From Blattamonas nauphoetae (Eukaryota > Preaxostyla > Oxymonadida), in the NCBI GenBank assembly GCA_033064195.1, contig JARBJD010000226.1:57641-121640 (forward strand): DNA of 64,000 bases. The letters are read 5' to 3'. The translations under genes were made by a program, and so were the position numbers. The notes under the pieces were generated by a model. The model was not told where the DNA came from, did no database searches, and was given only the letters and a program-made list of their open reading frames with translations. This document shows positions 61,337-64,000 of this stretch, piece after piece (position 1 is the first letter of the stretch; the number at the start of each line of letters is the position of its first letter).

Positions 61337-61696
61337 ATGTCATCACTGAAAATATTAGAACCGTTTGATCCTGAGCAGAAAGAGTTCACAAACATCCACG
61401 ACTTTCAGAGATACTTGGAGAAGAATAGAAAAGAACTGAATGAGTACACAACTCAGAAACTGAATAGGATGATTCAAATTGATGGATATCGAATAACAAA
61501 AATAAGAGGTGAGATTGCACTGAGGAAACGATATGTTGATGCTTCCACTTCACCTAAGTCACTCTCGATTGATCAAAGATTATCTGACATTGAAGAATCA
61601 ATTCGAACACTGACAGATACTCTCAGCATGAGGCTTCGAAGTCTTGACGAGACCATCAACAACCTTATTCAAGACTTAACGGACAGTCCGGTTTAA
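61337..61696 (+). CDS. Polinton small coiled-coil protein, 119 aa
   Basis: Helical and charged throughout (FQRYLEKNRKELNEYTTQKL, then RLSDIEESIRTLTDTLSMRL), ending in a probable coiled coil. A T-rich promoter motif directly precedes ATG 61337. Its last 21 bases overlap the end of the convergent ATPase gene. Small helical proteins are common in Polintons; the function of this one is unknown. Confidence 0.65.
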   Translation: MSSLKILEPFDPEQKEFTNIHDFQRYLEKNRKELNEYTTQKLNRMIQIDGYRITKIRGEIALRKRYVDASTSPKSLSIDQRLSDIEESIRTLTDTLSMRLRSLDETINNLIQDLTDSPV

Positions 61697-62521
61697 CCCT
61701 TCTTTGTTGATCTCATTCAGTGCTACTCCATCAGTATTGTATCGAAGAATGATTGCTTCACATTTCTGTTTTCGTTGATAGATATTCCAAAAATGTCGAA
61801 TATCAATTGGTGAGTTCAACTGAGGATAGACTCGACTGATTCGTTCTTTGTTGAATCCTCCAAAGATCCACATTGAATCAATGTTTGACTTCATGTCTGC
61901 TGACAAACTGAAGAGCTCATGCATCGTCAGAAAGAATGTGAACTTCGGTTGTCGATTCTCCAGTAGTAAGTCCATCATTGTCGTTCTATTTTTGGATGTT
62001 CTACGTTCACCTAGGATCCTACGACAGTCATCAGGAAGGATAATCGTTTGGAGATTCTTCACTGAGAAGTCATCAATGTAAAGTGAGTCAAAGAGATTCT
62101 CTCTGCATTCATCAGTGATTCTGTTTTGCCACTGATTGTCCATAATTTCTTCATATGCAGCTTTCGATTCGGAGAGTTCCAACAGAAATGGAAGTGCATC
62201 ATCGTATTTGACTTTCACATAAGGAACATTCAGTATTGGTTTGAATTTGTCGAATGTAGGATCTATGTTCTTATCAGTGACGAAGACAAACAGATGGAAT
62301 AGTTCATTCCTAACTTGAACATTCTGTAGCTTGGCAACTTCTCGAAGTGCATAAAATGTTTTCCCACTTCCTCTATTTCCAACAAGGACATTGACACAAT
62401 TGCGATTGAAATTCAAGTCTGGATGAATCTGTGATTGCACTTCATGAGAAACATTCCTATTAGAAGCTTCACTCAATTTTGCATTCACGTATGCTGTTAA
62501 TGATTGATTCGATTTGTTCAT
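61676..62521 (-). CDS. Polinton DNA-packaging ATPase (FtsK/A32 type), 281 aa
   Basis: Walker A is GNRGSGKT at residues 48-55 and the Walker B-like stretch is LFDSLYIDDFS. FFLTMHELFSLSADMKSNID and DSMWIFGGFN further on are typical of A32-like packaging ATPases. Length matches the family. It is the only minus-strand gene in the visible Polinton block and is convergent with the 119-residue gene. The family pumps DNA into capsids, so its presence points to a virus-like Polinton. Confidence 0.9.
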   Translation of the reverse strand: MNKSNQSLTAYVNAKLSEASNRNVSHEVQSQIHPDLNFNRNCVNVLVGNRGSGKTFYALREVAKLQNVQVRNELFHLFVFVTDKNIDPTFDKFKPILNVPYVKVKYDDALPFLLELSESKAAYEEIMDNQWQNRITDECRENLFDSLYIDDFSVKNLQTIILPDDCRRILGERRTSKNRTTMMDLLLENRQPKFTFFLTMHELFSLSADMKSNIDSMWIFGGFNKERISRVYPQLNSPIDIRHFWNIYQRKQKCEAIILRYNTDGVALNEINKEGLNRTVR

Positions 62522-62552
62522 TTGTGATTTAACTCTAATTAAAATATAGTTT

Positions 62553-62574
62553 TGGTTTTTTTATTTTGTATGAA
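62553..62574 (+). promoter_or_regulatory. Polinton promoter motif before 62575
   Basis: A T-rich run ending TTTTATTTTGTATGAA directly before ATG 62575. The divergent ATPase gene starts at 62521, so this 53-bp gap must serve both directions. Confidence 0.5.
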
Positions 62575-63129
62575 ATGTCAATGATACCACAGATTGTGTA
62601 CAACCAACCAACAAGAAAAACAAGAGAGAAGAAACCAAAAATGAGATACGCAGCAGAAACTCAAGCAGCGATGAAAAGAATCTATGCTGACGATGATATT
62701 CAAACCAGATGGAACGATGCCCTCAGTAGTTATCCATCAGCGCTTGAGTACATCAAGAGAACTGGACAGAATTGGACTGTTCTAATGGAACAACATGGAA
62801 AAATCCCAGATGTGATGGTCTACGATAATGAGACGAAAGATTTGATTGCAGTCAATGGAGCCATGCTCGCACCATACAACAGTAGACCGGTCAAAGAGAC
62901 ATACTACGCAATGAATCCAACACCAGACAAGCGAAAACAGACATCATATACAGCATTTAATCGCCAATTCGGAAGGAGAATCAAAGCTTCACACTCTAAT
63001 TTCCTCAAGAATGGATCATACGATCTACCATCCAGTTTTCGAGACATCAGCTATGGAGACATGCAAGCACAAAGATCACAACAACCTTATGCAATGAAGA
63101 AAGCTGCTGGTGACTTCATGACAAAATGA
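62575..63129 (+). CDS. Polinton protein of unknown family, 184 aa
   Basis: Start at ATG 62575, immediately after the promoter motif; a nearby upstream frame opening is not ATG. Basic N-terminus (RKTREKKPKMRYAAE), then mixed sequence (YPSALEYIKRTGQNWTVLME, VYDNETKDLIAVNGAMLAPY, SYTAFNRQFGRRIKASHSNF). Its place next to the ATPase is where Polintons often keep virion genes, but no capsid or protease family is recognised. Confidence 0.6.
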   Translation: MSMIPQIVYNQPTRKTREKKPKMRYAAETQAAMKRIYADDDIQTRWNDALSSYPSALEYIKRTGQNWTVLMEQHGKIPDVMVYDNETKDLIAVNGAMLAPYNSRPVKETYYAMNPTPDKRKQTSYTAFNRQFGRRIKASHSNFLKNGSYDLPSSFRDISYGDMQAQRSQQPYAMKKAAGDFMTK

Positions 63130-63130
63130 A

Positions 63131-64000
63131 TTGGGAATAACTCGTGCCAGTCGAGATAATCCAGCAGATACTGGGAAAAGAGTAATAGACAATATGGTGT
63201 TCAATTCAATTCAATCGAAAGTAGCATCACAAACGTGGGACAGATGGCTTGAAGAACATCTTTCAGGATTCGACAGTACCAACGAAGGACATCAGAGAAT
63301 GAAGAAAAGAAAGAGATTTCAAGGAGCAGGTGTATCCACAGTTTCTAGAATTCATCACAAATCAAGAAAATTTGCAAACATTCCTTGGTAGACATAATGC
63401 TACCATAGCATCAGAGATTAGTACTCTGACACGCAAAGCATATGCAACAAGAACAGATGAAGATATCGGTCAATACCAATCTTCGAATATGCCAGCTTAC
63501 TCTCAATATGTTCAGTAACAGAAGAAATGTCTGATTAAAACATTAATATATATTTTTATTTTTATAGAAAGTGATGCAACCAATTCTCAGTTGTCAATTT
63601 ACGAAACACACAAGTTCTTCTTCAGTCCCAACATCAATCACCAACAATGTCATCATCGACAATAAAGGTTCGAATTCTGGAAGATCTAAGCTCGAAGATC
63701 GTAATGAACAAAGCTAATGTCGAACTCGATAATGTTCCAGGTGTTTATGATCCACCACTAGAGACATATCCATCAGCCCCATTCAAAGTCGTTCTATTCC
63801 ACTTCGAGAATATATTTCTAATATTTCGGCATTCAAAGATCAGTTCTCGTCTACAAAGAATGCATTCGCTTGTGAAAACTATTGAATAATCTCATTGAAC
63901 CATCGAAGAAACTGATCACGAACCAAAGTGATTTATGTGCACTGATTGCTACACTCACTGGGATTAATGATGTGGTGATCGAACTGGATGATTTGTCTGG
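63131..64000 (+). other. Further Polinton coding remnants to the window edge
   Basis: Short plus-strand frames (63131-63391 and 63647-63889) have Polinton-like codon use. Another T-rich promoter-like stretch lies near 63545-63570. They are unassigned and run off the window; virion genes would be expected here. Confidence 0.4.

Larger units (their letters stand above)
48970..64000. mobile_element. Polinton (Maverick), continuing past the window edge
   Basis: Recognised by a protein-primed-type family B DNA polymerase, a retroviral-type integrase and an FtsK/A32-type packaging ATPase in one compact block with short intergenic gaps. An AT-rich promoter motif (TTTTTTAATTTGTA-TAA) directly before start codons is also present at 48985-49002, so the element reaches left of the inner insertion at 49014-54484. 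The left terminal repeat was not identified and the right end is outside the window. Large genes are open over their full family length, which suggests a young copy. Apart from the insertion I estimate only one or two breaks in the visible part. Confidence 0.88.

Overview
The window reads as nuclear DNA of a microbial eukaryote. It has spliceosomal-type introns of 31-91 bases with GT..AG ends and mostly GTNTG donors, the standard genetic code (TAA, TAG and TGA all end host genes), very large membrane-anchored surface proteins, a Merlin DNA transposon and a Polinton. An anaerobic metamonad, most likely of the Preaxostyla/oxymonad kind, fits best. That assignment is an inference from gene content; no rRNA marker is present.

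Region 1 (1-42 kb) is a host gene array. Its theme is a multigene family of about 355-residue all-helical, armadillo-like proteins: members at 1-967 (-), 3538, 7961, 27124, 30440, 32137, 35566 and 39981, a truncated one at 41504, half-copies at 7013 and 33524, and a larger five-exon relative at 1249-3496 (-). Most full members share a CCATAACGAG-like box about 25-40 bases before the ATG. Several share a downstream block ending in a small hairpin, so the duplicated unit includes its control regions. Between them lie decayed leucine-rich-repeat and kelch-like genes, one intact six-exon beta-hydroxyacid dehydrogenase (28501-29725), and a surface-protein cluster (10.2-26.6 kb) with two giant type I membrane proteins that share Lys/Arg/Glu-rich cytoplasmic tails.

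Two plain DNA transposons sit in host genes with readable target duplications. A 1377-bp foldback element (11505-12881, TA duplication) splits a GPI-anchor-like surface gene just after its signal peptide. A 1413-bp Merlin element (36592-38004, 8-bp duplication CCTACTCG) splits the last codons of an armadillo-like gene and now supplies its C-terminus.

Region 2 (42-49 kb) holds a broken junction in an armadillo-like gene, GGACAG-rich repeats, remnants of a membrane-protein gene, AT-rich DNA without genes, and an array of intron-like cassettes on the minus strand.

Region 3 (about 49-64 kb) is a Polinton with protein-primed-type DNA polymerase B, integrase, packaging ATPase and several unassigned genes; it runs off the right edge. 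A separate 5471-bp element (49014-54484) with 16-bp terminal inverted repeats and an 8-bp target duplication AATCCAAC has inserted into it. This inner element carries eleven 140-bp repeats, each shaped like a short exon plus an approximately 52-base intron, and a decayed coiled-coil gene built of repeated modules. No known transposase was recognised in it.
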